Below are positions 47,027-59,400 of a stretch of 64,000 nucleotides of DNA, piece after piece (within the stretch, counting starts at the first letter, position 1; every line of letters starts with the position of its first letter). The DNA is from Andrena cerasifolii (taxonomy: Eukaryota; Arthropoda; Insecta; Hymenoptera; Andrenidae). The position numbers were made by a program, and so were the translations under genes. Below the pieces are notes generated by a model. That model had not been told where the DNA came from and searched no databases. It saw nothing but the letters and a program-made list of their open reading frames with translations. The stretch covers positions 10,682,001 to 10,746,000 of the forward strand of contig NC_135127.1 in assembly GCF_050908995.1 (NCBI RefSeq). Direction: 5' to 3'.

Positions 47027-50000
47027 TATGATATAATACTTGCTTGAAGATGAAGTTTCGCTTTAGGTACAGTCGGGTGCTTCCCAGTGGACAGCACTGC
47101 AGCTTCAAAAGATAAAAGAACAATGCCGGAGATTAGATTCGAGAGTGTGGTAGATTGAGTGAACTGGAATACTGTATAATAAAATCAGTATGCACCGCTA
47201 ATTTAAACTTTGATGCGCCTACGAAGCACACCTGCAAGTCAATCGTTACTTCCACCTGGGAGGGCGTATTCGCAGAACAGCGTTACATTCTCTCTGCGCT
47301 AAAAACTCGCGAAATCCCAGATAAAATCCCAGCCAAGGCTCGGGTCTTTTCCAAGCCTCCTTCGAAAGTGTATCTCCCTCTTCGTCTCTCCTTAACTCCT
47401 TCGTCGACGTACCTCTCTTTCCCTCCAACGTTCCTCCGTATCGGAGACGTGCTACCTCCGCTCGACTCCTTCGAGCCGGATCGTGGAATCATTCTCGATG
47501 GAGCCGAGGATAATGCTTATGGGATGTAATGATAAGGAATGCTGCCCCCAGGCAGCTGACCCTAACCCTCTCGCAGCCTTGCAACGCTGCGTCTATCGAC
47601 TAGTCACGGATGCTGAAAGCTGCGTGCGTGACACGACAGTCATCGATTCTGGTCCCATCGAAAACAGTGGAAGTTATCCTCAACAAAATCGCGACGTAAT
47701 ATCCACTATATTTGTTTTCGGATATGAGGAACAGCGAAGACCAATGAATGAGATGATTAACAGTGCTTGAACAGTGAGCTTCTAGTGGAAGAATGATGAG
47801 CAGAGAGTTGGGTAATGGAGGATCTAAAATTTTGTGCCATTTGAATGACTCCTCGAGATTTTTACAAAAGAACTTCGTTCATATATTTTCGGGGAGTCAA
47901 GATATAGAAAAGATTTGGTTGATAGAAACTCGGTGATGTCTCCCCCTATCAATCATTTTTTATTCAGATAATAGGAGCTCACGCTGAGGGTACCCATTCA
48001 TCTTGCTCAAACGAATACCGGCTCGGTCTTTCTCGATTTATTGTTTGGATTCGAGTTACGCAATTGGATAACAAGAGTTGAGTTCGGTGAATGGAGGATT
48101 GAGTAAAACTTCGTTACGATAAATGGAGTTCTACTGTGCGCCAGTTTCTCTCGAGCTTCGCGTCAGACACAGGTGATCCCTTTTCTGCCTCCTATTTTCT
48201 TCTCAACTCGTTGGGAGTGGTCGCCGCAGAGACTACAATTTTCCAATGAACAGAACAGTGGCATTTAAAATTCCTACTCCGAATCGAGCACAAGCGGTGT
48301 ATCAGGTTTTCCAATCGCACGACTCAGTGCGCAACGCCTTCCACTTCTATCGCTTCGAATGGAAAAGAACTGCGATCGTCGCTCTTATCACAGATTGCCC
48401 CTCGCGTAAGCAAGAGTAACCTCTTTACTCCTGGTTCCCGTTTCTAATTGAAATTGCCGCGGTGCTTTTCACGGGGAGATCGAAGACACGAAAATTACCG
48501 AACACGTTGCCATCGTGGTGGCAAGTGTCGCCGATGACTGTGATTAATGCCGCGGAAACTACATGCCGTCTCGTGTCACATTCTGTCCAGGTTTCTCGTT
48601 TAATACTCTGACCACTTGGTCTCGCGTAACGAGCTGTATTGACCGAGAAATGCCACCAGCCATGATGAGAATAAAACGCAGAAAAACGAAAGCCCTTGAT
48701 TAATAACGCGAACGCTGGATTTCAATTTTGTATCATTCTAGTGGGTGCCACCTTGCTGACGAATATTCATCCCAAAATCATCAATCAAGCCTCTAGAAGT
48801 AAAACTCACGATCCATCGACGCACGGGTCACAGTTCTGATTTAATCTCGTGACTTTCTAATCTACGGTGCGTTTAAAAGTGCGCCTGCACTCGCATTGCG
48901 AAAAAGAGGAGGCACTCACATCGATCCCCAGGAAGTTTCGATAATTAGCCCCGTCCTAGTGGCTCCCGATTGCTGGAAACTCGAGGGGGGAAAGGTGGAA
49001 CACACAGCTCGTTATTCCAGTTCCCGAAGTAAAACGGTGTTTGCACGGGGGAACGGAAAAGGTTCCGTTCTGGCTGTTTCCGTCCGTCGTCCACTTGGCG
49101 GAGCGTAACGACCAACCGAGCTAGCCAGCCAGCCAGACGATGGACTGGGAACCGTCTGGTAGACCTTGAACGGCCCTTTAACTGGTTACTCCACAGTCAA
49201 GGTTACCTTCTTCCTCTTTTCCACGCCGCTGTTCCGCCCGCGGCAGAGCGGGCCGGATGAATAGGGTTGAGAGCTCGCCACTTTATCAAGGCCGTAGCCG
49301 GCCTGACAGCGGTGTACAGGGTGTATCAGAACCATAGGCGAACGTAAAAGGCACTGGCACGTGAGGAGATTCGAGAATGACACGATTTGCGTATTTCCTC
49401 CCTAGTGGCCGCGCCGAAAGCGATGGGACTAAATTTATGCGACGTAAGTGGTTTCTAATGGTAGGCAGAATGTTGAAATAGAAACCTGAAGGAATCTGCT
49501 TCGATTCAAAATACGAATCTTCAAACTATCATTCTAAAACGATTTTGAACGAAGAATTTAAAATGAAATTGCAGAACTCGCATGCAACTAAAATTACCAA
49601 AACTAAAATAAGAATTTTAAAGAAAAACAACAGAGCTATCAAAAACCTTTTAACAGTATTTCAACTGAAGACTGAAAACAGAAATAAAGATGCAGGAGAC
49701 TCACCGCGAAGGGATCCAAGTGGGAGATCCCATCGTGCAAAAAATGGCAGCCAAAACAGCAACGGTCCGCGCCACGGGAAGAATCCCACCGCGAAACCAC
49801 GACGAAGTTGGTCCTCCGCGAGAGAGGCGCCTCTGACCGAACACGGAGAAGAAGAGGGCAGTGCAGAAACCGCAGGATCCAATCCTGCCTGTGCGTCATC
49901 GAATCGGCTCGCGGGGATCCGGCGAGCTTAACTCCTGCTGTTCGTGTTACGTAACCGAGAGCCCGTGACCTCGATCCCAAGCCTCCTCAGCATCGTGCAC

Positions 50001-51149
50001 ACGGACGAGCGGCGCACACGGACGCCTAACCAGACGGCGCAGTCCACCTCCCACAGACGAAACAGCCACCTTCGAGCACGACCAGGACCTTTTTGTCGGC
50101 TCCTGGTACAGTCGCTGCGCGCAGCCGGGCCTTCTCCTCCGACAGAGCTTGTTCGCGAGAGGGAACAACGCCGGACCACTTCTTTCGCTTCGTTATACCC
50201 TTTATTCTGTCCGACGAAACGGACCCACCGATCGCTGGCACCAAGCGTTCAGGTTTATTCGCAAGCGAGACGCGAGCTCGTGGGACGCGCGATCAACTGA
50301 TTCATCCTTCCAGGTGCGCTCGTCGTCCACGATCAATGGGAAGATGATGTACACGGGACACTTCCATTTTTTTATCCTGTCCCTCGCGTGCTTTTCGCCA
50401 AGACGCTCGTTACGCGCGGCGCATTTGGCGCTCGTAAACAAGGCTTTCCCGTGCAAACCGCCGCGCGGGGCTAATGGAGGCTGATTGTGAATTACGGGGG
50501 ATGCAGGATACCCGCATAGTTTACGCGGCCGCGACGAAACGCCGAGTGATTGTAAGTTATCGGCAGTTTCGGGGGGATTCGTAGGTAGAGGCGGGGAAGG
50601 TGGGCGATTTAGTGGGGGGCGGTGATGGATTGAGAGAAGAAAGGGTAGTTGGTTAATTTTCGTTGATTTTTCTTGTTATGATTCCTGCTTTAGAGCGAAT
50701 ATGATTTTCGTGAGCACTTCGAGTTTCAGTAAATTTTAAAGTGGTTTTAGGGGTAGGTACCCTTGAGATGGTTGGAGAAATAGGGTACCCGATGAGTACT
50801 CACATTTAAGGATAAATTTAGCAGAAGAATGCTTATTATAAATAAACAAAACAACCTTTGAAACAGTTCCATCGAGTATCTACCACCAAAAGCCTCCTCA
50901 GCAGTTCCTATTTTATCGAACTCTCAGTTTTGGATTTAATCGCATAGATCGCTTGTTTCAGCTCCTAGTGTCTGTCTAAAGTCTGGATCTACTAGGTGAC
51001 CTCTTGAAGACAGTAGTAAAGTCACGCATACTAAACTATGCTCGCAGAAAATTCCTTCAAGATTAAATTGGATGAAGTATTTTCAGATACGGATTCAGAG
51101 AACCGCAATCGACGAGGGAAAATTCATATGAAAATCCGTGAGTGTTCTT
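47027..51149. other. No supported gene
   Basis: Contains GC-rich DNA at 49700-50480 with competing frames on both strands. A donor-like GTGAGT lies on the minus strand near 49706 after a stop-poor stretch, but I cannot join it to any acceptor. At 50750-50770 TTTTAGGGGTAGGTACCCTT resembles the start of the element at 28314 and may be a decayed terminus. Confidence 0.35.
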
Positions 51150-51373
51150 TTTTAAAACTGGGCACCTACAAAACACTTTTCTCCACAATGTGGAACTCGC
51201 TCAATAAGATCGCATAACTTTAACAACATTTAAGACAACATTCATCACAGGATTACTTCAGTAAAATCCTTCGAAGTTGATATTTGTAGTATAACTCCGT
51301 GAATTTGTATTAAATTTTTTCGACCGCATATCACATTGCGAGGAAGAGTGTTTTGTAGGTTCAGTTAAAATTT
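51150..51373. mobile_element. Short inverted repeat with about 42-bp arms
   Basis: Left arm 51150-51192 (containing CCTACAAAACACTTTTCTCC) is the near reverse complement of right arm 51332-51373 (complement contains CCTACAAAACACTCTTCCTC), separated by about 140 bp. No open frame. It may be the core of a larger decayed element bounded by TTTTAGGGGTAGG at 50750 and TACCCCTTTAAC near 51618, but those outer ends are weak. Confidence 0.5.
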
Positions 51374-54300
51374 CAACTAAAAATATCATTCCGTTCCCGA
51401 CTTACGATGTTCACCATTTTAACGCGTGCATTACGCAGCGCCCACTTTGAAGCTTTATAATTCCTTGAATTTCCAATATTCTTCCGGTTTCCTGGTCTTA
51501 AAATGCGTGTTATATCCCCACTAAAGTATTGTAAAACGTGCAAGTGGTATGAATTATTAGTCGTCCTTCAATCAAATCTAGAAGGAACCGTTCATTTTAG
51601 CCGTCTAATACCCGTGTACCCCTTTAACACTTGGACCATCACAGTTCCCTACTCCTGGATACATGGTCCCCGTTCTGCGATCGCTCACCTCGACGAAGCC
51701 CCAATATTTCAGAGCACAAACCACCCACCAAACACACAAAACCGTTCCAATTGTATTAGTTTCCAGAATCTTAGCAGCGTAACGAATGCAAGAGAGCGCA
51801 GACCGACGATCGCGATCGATGATGGCCCACCAAAGAGATACTCAGTGAGAACAGGGGAGCACGCGGTGGATCCCGGATCGTTGATCGTCCACGGCAAGTT
51901 TCACGAGGGGAAAGGTAGCGTCTCGACCAGACACGCTGGTGTTTTTTTTTTATTACCGGCCGCCTCGAGACGCGTGTAACGTGCCTCGCGATCGTAAGCA
52001 CGGTATTTTTTACCCTCCGCCATGCAGCGTTCGGCTGGAGAGATCGTGGCCAGGTAATCTTCTTTAATGCACATCGGCCGTGCCGTGAACGTGACGCGAA
52101 CAATGGATTCGATCAACGGCCACGGAACGATTCCGGCGGAGCGCGTATACACGCTCCGTTCCTCCTACGACGATGGAACACGTCGCTACGCGTTGATTGA
52201 TCGCGCGATCGTTATCGCACAGGGACCATGGAAACGAAGGTGGTCCGAGGACTGCGTGGAGATCGTGAAAAGTTTACGAGTCCGTGGGAAATCTCGCTTG
52301 GAGGGGTTGGTCGTGGCGAAGGACAGCGATCAGCGCGTACCATTTTTCTAATCTCGAGTTTGGATAGTAAAATCTGTCGATGACTTTAGGATTCGATATT
52401 CAAAAGCTCCTCCTTGCTGAAGAAATATTATCCACAGCGTATTCTAATTTCTGCAGATGCTGGATTTATGGCACGGGACGATCGAAGAATCCTGGGGGGT
52501 TGAAAGTACGTCTGATGAAGATAGCGACCGTTCGCGTTTAATTTTAGAAGGAAGTGAAAGAAAGTGTATGGAGACGTGGCTGTCGTCGCGCAAACAAGTG
52601 CAGGGGCATTGACAGAAATGAAATGTCGCCTCCTTATCAATAGATGGCTGTCGATTAGAGAAGAATTATAATGGTGACGGGCTATATCCGTGAATAATTG
52701 TGAAGAAGATAGTGATCGATAGCGGGGAGTCTCATGATAGATGCGCAATTCCCTGGACTTCCAAGGGGGAAGAGGAACTTGTCGACAGTCTGGACAGCTC
52801 AATCTGTTAGAGTAGTCTGATCCATCGGACAAAAGCGTCCAGTTTCTTACCCCAGTCAGGAGTAAGGCCTCGGGCAGAACACGTGAATAATTCTTTAAGC
52901 AAACACAACTTTTGGAGAACCCTGCAGAAGATAATCGTATAGAATTAATCGCATCGAAATAAAGAGCCCTACTTTCACGAGCTTCGTATCTTAACATTAG
53001 ATATCATTAAAAACAAGCGTCCCTGCGCCCCAGGCCCTCGGTTCCAATAACCTTTACGCGAACAAGCCGCTCCCACATATCTCCGCAAAGTTAACCAATT
53101 CCTTCCCAGTTGTCGATTAACAGCAACAGTCCCAGGTGTGCAGAATGCAGATACCGCCACTGCATCATCTTCATCGACAGATCCTCCCACGCACGGACAA
53201 AGCAATAAAAACCTCCGTGGCAATCGTTTGAGAAGCGCAGAGGATCCCAGCAGCTGCCGAGCCGCGCTGCACTTCACACTCCAGCGCGCCGTAAATCAAT
53301 TGCAGCGGCGGGACGAGCCGCAACACGGCGCGTCGCGGAAGGCCCCGGCCCAGAAAAACTGAACTGCGGCCAGGCAGCGAAACGCGGGGCACGGTGAAAG
53401 TGTTGCTGCACCGGTCGCAGCTGCGTACGTCGCCGAAATTGCGCGTACAGAGATGGTATCGCTGGCGCACGTAGATCCCATCGACACGTGTGGCTGCAAC
53501 AAACAGGAGAAAGCCCGCTTTCAGCCGGGTCGACGACCCGCCCGGCCGTCGTGGTCCCTTTTCGAAATTTTTCGGGCCCCGCAATTATGCACGCAACGGC
53601 GATAACGCGGCGTGCTTCCTGCGTCCCCGTCTGCCGCCCCCTTTTTTCGCTCCTTTTTCCCTCCCCCTGCGCGGCAATTTCGCGGATGGCACTTGGCGTT
53701 CAACGTGTGAATCAGAGTGTGACGCGCGGAATCTCATCCGGTGGCGGGTCGCGGAGTGGAAATAATTCGTAAATGGCGTTCTGTGTCGTTGCAAATGGTA
53801 CGCGAAACGAATTAATGGACGGGTGGTATCGGTGGTTAACGTGTCTGGTCCAGCGAGATCGTAGAAGCGGTCGAATCTCATACGGATCTCACTGAATTCA
53901 CTATGGAAGTTCGTCACGAGATGAAGCCTCCACAAGCGATCTGGAATTCGTAATCGATGAGTTCAAGCTTCCCGGGAAACTTCGTGGTCGCTCGAAAATA
54001 AGTTGCACCATGTAGCTCCTACTTCTTCGTAGTTCCGCAGTGAATTAGCTACCTGTAAGCTTTTAAACTTCAGTCAGGAAACACCTGACAACTTCATGCG
54101 CCCGTAGCTACTATAGGTAAGCGAACAAGATTCTATTCGGTCGTTAACATCCGGGGATCGGACTATCCCATGAATAAATTGGTTGCAGCCTAGTTGCCCG
54201 GAGGTAAGAAGAACATCTTCCCGGAAAGGAGGAACGCTGTTCGAACGAAGATTAATGATACACGAGCGAAGCCTGAAGAAGAGGACTCTCGCGTGCAACT

Positions 54301-55758
54301 AGGGTTCTCCTTGAGTGACTGGCTCCCTTTAATTAGAGACACCCCAAACCGAAGACGACGCGGTTGTTCTTTCCTCGCCGTTGCCCTGCAGCTGCATCCT
54401 GCCCGTGGTGCTCGGCCAGGGGACGGTTGACGTGCATGCATGCGGTCATCAGCTACAATGCAGGACCGCGGCGCGGAATTGCAGCGGAGTGCAGGTGCAC
54501 CCGCAACCCAGCACATGCCATTAGCGTCCAGACCGCATCCACGCTGATCCCTTTCCCTCTAACGGCAATGCAGCCCGGCTCATCGGCCCCTCCGCGATAT
54601 CACGGGATACTGATGGCTCGGTCTCCCGTGCAACTGGCTCAGGACCACCGTTCGTTGGAGAGCTTGCATAATCGGAGACGGGATTACGGCGGTAATTTCG
54701 CTGAAATGATGCAACGCGCGGGCGAGGAACTTGTAACTCTTAAACGCAATATTCTTGGTAGCCTAAAAGTTTCCTCGTCTTCTTATCTCCGCGATTATTC
54801 AAAGGTTTCCAAGCTCAAAGAAAAGCTCCGTTTTCTTTGCAAACTTCAAGAATCTACCCCTGATAAAGTAACACCTACATGTACGAAGAGAAAGCGGTCC
54901 ATTCGTTTCAATCTGCTTAAACGATCGACCTGGAAGAAATCTCGAGCGATTCTGTTCGGGCGTATCGACCTATTTCCCGAGCAGAATTTACCGAGGCGAG
55001 GCTGGGATCGTTTTTATCGCGGAGGAACAGGTGCGGATAGGTCCGGGCTAGCTGTGCCGGCGACCGCTGCTGGAGATTCGTCTTAATTCACGTGGAGAGG
55101 CCGATTCTCGTTGAGTTCTCCCCGAGCTTAGCCCCGGAATTGGATTACCCCTTGGAAAAGCTCCAACGAATTTATCGTCGAAGAGTTCGTTAGCGGGGCC
55201 GCGCAAATGAAAACTTATGCCAACGTCCGGGGATCCAGCCGCTGGTATTACGGCCCGGGTTACGATGATCGGCCCAGTGCCCGTTTAAATTGCTTTCCGT
55301 CCTGATTTATTGGTATTCTCGCGGCTGCCTGGGATACCGGAGCCTCTAAATCAATTTAACCAGCCCGTGGAACACTTTTACCCCGGTGTCTTAGGCTTAT
55401 TAAGATCAGATTGCAACTGGGACTCCTTGGCAGCTCTAAATCTGCGGGATCTCTGCGGGGTTTGTATTAGCGACTTCTGTTGCGAAGCTCCTAGCGATGG
55501 GATTTTCGTACAGATTCACGGAATTATTCAATATATTATTTGCGGTGCTTTATGGAATATCAGAGCTTCTTGGCGTGGACACTTTGGAGTCATCAAGGTA
55601 CCAGAAATTGAAGACGTTTTTATTCATAGAGCTCTAAGAATTGAATATTTCGGTATTTCTATTTCCAAACGTGGACGTCCAAGTTCCCAACAGGTACCAC
55701 AATGAAGCGAGAGTTCCCAAATTCTTGGGATCTTCAAAGTCTCGACGCTCTGTGAACC
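51374..55758. other. No supported gene
   Basis: The longest frames are 189 codons at 52428-52997 (minus) and 240 codons at 54364-55086 (plus). Neither has a recognised domain. The second has a basic, Lys/Leu-rich amphipathic stretch in its second half and remains an open question (see findings). GC-rich DNA at 53100-53770 gives overlapping frames in several phases. Confidence 0.35.
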
Positions 55759-56413
55759 TAGAATTCTCATCCACAAACAGAGAAACTCAGACTTTACAGA
55801 AACTCGGAATTCTTTCAATTTTCTAACTTTCTAAATTTCTACAATCTTCGGTAGCTTCCTCTCCTATCTCCTCCCCAGCTCCAGAAAAATCCAACAACCC
55901 CTTTACGCACGAACTAGATCCCACATTCTCATCCACAAACAGAGAAACTCAGACTTTACAGAAACTCGGAATTCTTTCAATTTTCTAACTTTCTAAATTT
56001 CTACAAACTTCGGCTGCCTCCTCTCCCATCTCCTCCCCAGCTCCAGAAAAATCCAACAACCCCTTTACGCACGAACTAGATCCCACATTCTCATCCACAA
56101 ACAGAGAAACTCAGACTTTACAGAAACTCGGAATTCTTTCAATTTTCTAACTTTGTAAATTTCTACAAACTTCGGCAGCCTCCTCTCCCATCTCCTCCCC
56201 AGCTCCAGAAAAATCCAACAACCCCTTTACGCACGAACTAGATCCCACATTCTCATCCACAAACAGAGAAACTCAGACTTTACAGAAACTCGGAATTCTT
56301 TCAATTTTCTAACTTTGTAAATTTCTACAAACTTCGGCAGCCTCCTCTCCCATCTCCTCCCCAGCTCCAGAAAAATCCAACAACCCCTTTACGCACGAAC
56401 TAGATCCCACATC
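55759..56413. repeat. Tandem array, 162-bp unit, four copies
   Basis: The landmark ATTCTCATCCACAAACAGAG recurs at 55763, 55925, 56087 and 56249, an exact 162-bp period. A fifth start (CCACATCCTCACC) at 56407 then diverges. Units 2-4 are almost identical (TTTCTAAAT against TTTGTAAAT, GGCTGCC against GGCAGCC), while unit 1 differs more, especially at its start and around 55845-55870. This implies recent amplification or homogenisation. The plus strand is A/C-rich and G-poor. 162 is divisible by three, but all units carry stops and no gene is evident. Confidence 0.93.
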
Positions 56414-59400
56414 CTCACCCTCCCAGCGTCAGAAACTCGCAGGATCTGCAGGAATACCCACTGTCACCTCGGGCAACGTTCTCCAAACACAGAGCTCAAT
56501 ATCCATCCCGAATCCCGGTTCCCTCCAGCTGAAACCGAACGGTCCCGCGCTCCGAGCCTCGCTTCCCCTGGATCGTCTGTACCAATTAACACCGACCGCG
56601 CTCACGAGCACGTCGAACGGGCAGCGCGCGCTGCCAATAAACCCATCCTCGCATAAAGCACTGGCCAATGTCATTAATCTCAATAGAGAGGCAGCGGGCT
56701 GGTAATTAATGCGGCCACCAAGGCCGAGGGCGGTACACTCGCGACTGAACACGAGCCAGCTGGACGAAAGGAGGCGATGCTCGCGAGATACCGTATCGAT
56801 GACCGTGGTAATTCGCGAAACACCAGCTGCAGAAGAGACAGGGTAAATGAGAAAACTTTGGTCACGCAAGGGGAGAACAGAGCTACCCTTAACGAAATTG
56901 TATTTACTCCCACGGCTTGCTTTTGAGGGGTGTATTATTCTGCGAGGTGACACTAAAGAGGATTCTCTTCTCCACAGATCTGTATTACCCACTCTGGAAT
57001 TGTCAGGGATTGGACAATAATTTCTCCTGATCAGTTTGCCATCGACGAGAGGAAGGACGTGCAAAAAGTGCGAAGATCCTTGCGGCTCTAGGGTTTAGCA
57101 GCTGACAGATACCATTTCTTTTATCAAGAGCTACCAATTCTCCCGCAGTTGAAAGCAGAAGATTAGGAACTGCTGGAACCAAGAGGCCGTTTCCATATAA
57201 ACGTTTCCCCTAATCTTCGCGAAGAAACAATAACTGCCTGAGACTTAATGAACGACCTCGATCGAGTTCCAGCCCAGGCAATTCTTATCACGAGGTCGTC
57301 TGCGCCGTCAATTAACGCCCGGCGCCGTTAAAGGAGCGAAACGCTAATTGCTCGATGCTCCTATCGCGAAATTCGATGGGATCGTTGCTCCCATCCCCAG
57401 CAGGCGAATCACCCTCATTGTCTAGAGCCGACCTTCCAAGAGAATCTCGTTCACCTCGACGTTAACTGCAGGAACGCAATGGAAGGCTGAACGGAATGTC
57501 ATCTTCGCGTTGTACGCGAGCTTCGCGGGAAGAACTTGGGGGACCATCTACCGTGGAGTGTTCCTTAGTATACTGTTACATCGTGTTACAGACACTCCAC
57601 CAATCAGGCTTAAGTTACACTCTGGCCACTTGATTGAGTGACTTCGACGCGGAATAAGGGCGTTCTATTTATGCGATAACTAATTTATTTTCGTATCCTC
57701 GGTGCAATCTCGTAATTCGTAATCACCGAATGGGTCTTCTTTTTACAGCCTAGGACCGCAGTGTCTCTATAAAAATAATGGTAAATAATCCAGAGGACCT
57801 TCTGACGTTGCTTCTGACCAGCTGGCTCGAAATTTCATGCCAGAGGAACAAACTCTGTCCCATGGCAATAGTTCTAACCAGGTCTAACCCTTCGTGCCTG
57901 AGGACCCTTTTGGCACGAGCGTCGGATTAGATTTAGCCATCGCTGGGTGGAGGCGCGCAGGCTCGCCTGTTCACTTCATAATGACTAGGGGGATCCATTG
58001 TCCATCCGTGCAGGGGCCGAGGGTCGGCCAGCTAACTTTGCCCCGGAGGTATTGGCAGGCCACGAAGGGATGGGACGTGTGTGTCCTCCGCCATCCTGGA
58101 CGAGTTACAAAGTCATTGTTTGCGACGTCCGTTTCGACGCTCCCTGGAGGCACGAGCGCGTTATTTTCGACGATGCAGGGTTCCTCGCGCCGAATAAAAT
58201 CGATGGGCCTCCATTCTGCGTCCCGGAGAGGCAATTCCACCAGCATCATCCTCTTTTAAACCCCGGCAACTTACGTGGAAGCTGCCAGAGTACCCACGAA
58301 TAGAAAATTCTAAACCCTCGAGCTCCAGGGGTGAGAATCTGTTCCGAGTTTCCGTAGTTACACTCCGCGGATCTTCTGGAGTTGCAGAGGACAGTACCAG
58401 CAGGACTTCCGGGGCCGTTTCGATAGCTTACTTGGGCGCGGACGATCCGCAGGAGTAAGTAACAGAATTACCGAGCTACCGAGGACAATACAAAGAACAA
58501 CCCCGGAGGAACGCAATTAAAGCGTCCCGTTTTCCCTTTGACGTCGCCACTCGAGGCACAAGCGGCTCCTTCCGAAGGCCCAGAATTAATTTCCGCGCTA
58601 AATTGACTCGGCGTCGCGAGAGAAGAGCCCGTCCGGAGGATCGCGTCGCGCGCAATTCTGCCGGAGAGAAAGAAACAATGGCCTCGGACGTGGCTGCTTC
58701 CCGAGCGGGGACCGAGGGGGGTCGCAGGAATATAGTTCCAACGGTCGATTCGAGGTGATTCCAGGCGAATGACGGTAACCTGGCCGTCTGGTCCGCGAGC
58801 CCTCGTCGAAACAGGGAGCGGGAGACTGAGACAATGCGAGAAAGTTTCACGACTGTCGAGCCCGCGGTTGGAAAAAGTTTCCGCTGCCGATGGCGGAGAC
58901 CGTGTAGCTGGCCCCAGTGACGAAAAAAAGAGGAACTGCCAGGGACAGAGAATCGAAACTTGCGGGCGAGTCGTCCCGGTCCATTGTCGGGGTGCACACA
59001 ATCGTCGAAAACGTTGCTGGGACAGGGGGGTAAGTGCGCGTCGCGGGAATAATGAGGGAAAATGCGCGAACGACGGTACAGGGGGGTCGTGTGTCTTCCT
59101 CTTTTTGTCCGCTCCCTTTTTTCCACGCTCCCTTCCTCCGGCAGGGGCAGGGGGAGGAGGGAATTCTGCGCGCCGTCCTCGTGAAATTTGCATGCCGTGG
59201 ATGTCGCTTCTCTGGATATTTTTCGTAGGAGGAAAGTTGCTCCGTGTTCGTTCGAAACTGTGGTTCGCTCGCGGAGATTTGCTGAGTTTTTGTCAATGGT
59301 GATTGGAGGCACCGCCGTGTATGTTATTGTGCAAGTAGAATGACAGATTCGGGATTGGAAGTAGAAAAGGAAAGAAAATGACAGGATATTTTAAAAGCTA

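Noticed and set aside
49639..50244. Possible minus-strand 5' exon ending at a GTGAGT near 49706
   Set aside because: The donor looks good, but the three frames compete, no start context stands out and no downstream exon could be joined.
52428..52997. 189-codon minus-strand open frame
   Set aside because: No recognisable motif, and mixed Ser/Arg-rich composition without domain structure. No promoter or splice partner seen.
55759..56413. CRISPR-like array
   Set aside because: The whole 162-bp unit repeats without unique spacers, so it is an ordinary tandem repeat in eukaryotic DNA.
58468..59312. 278- and 241-codon minus frames and a 177-codon plus frame
   Set aside because: They overlap in three phases over the same GC-rich, stop-poor DNA, with no domain, no splice context and low-complexity composition. 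This is the expected by-product of composition.
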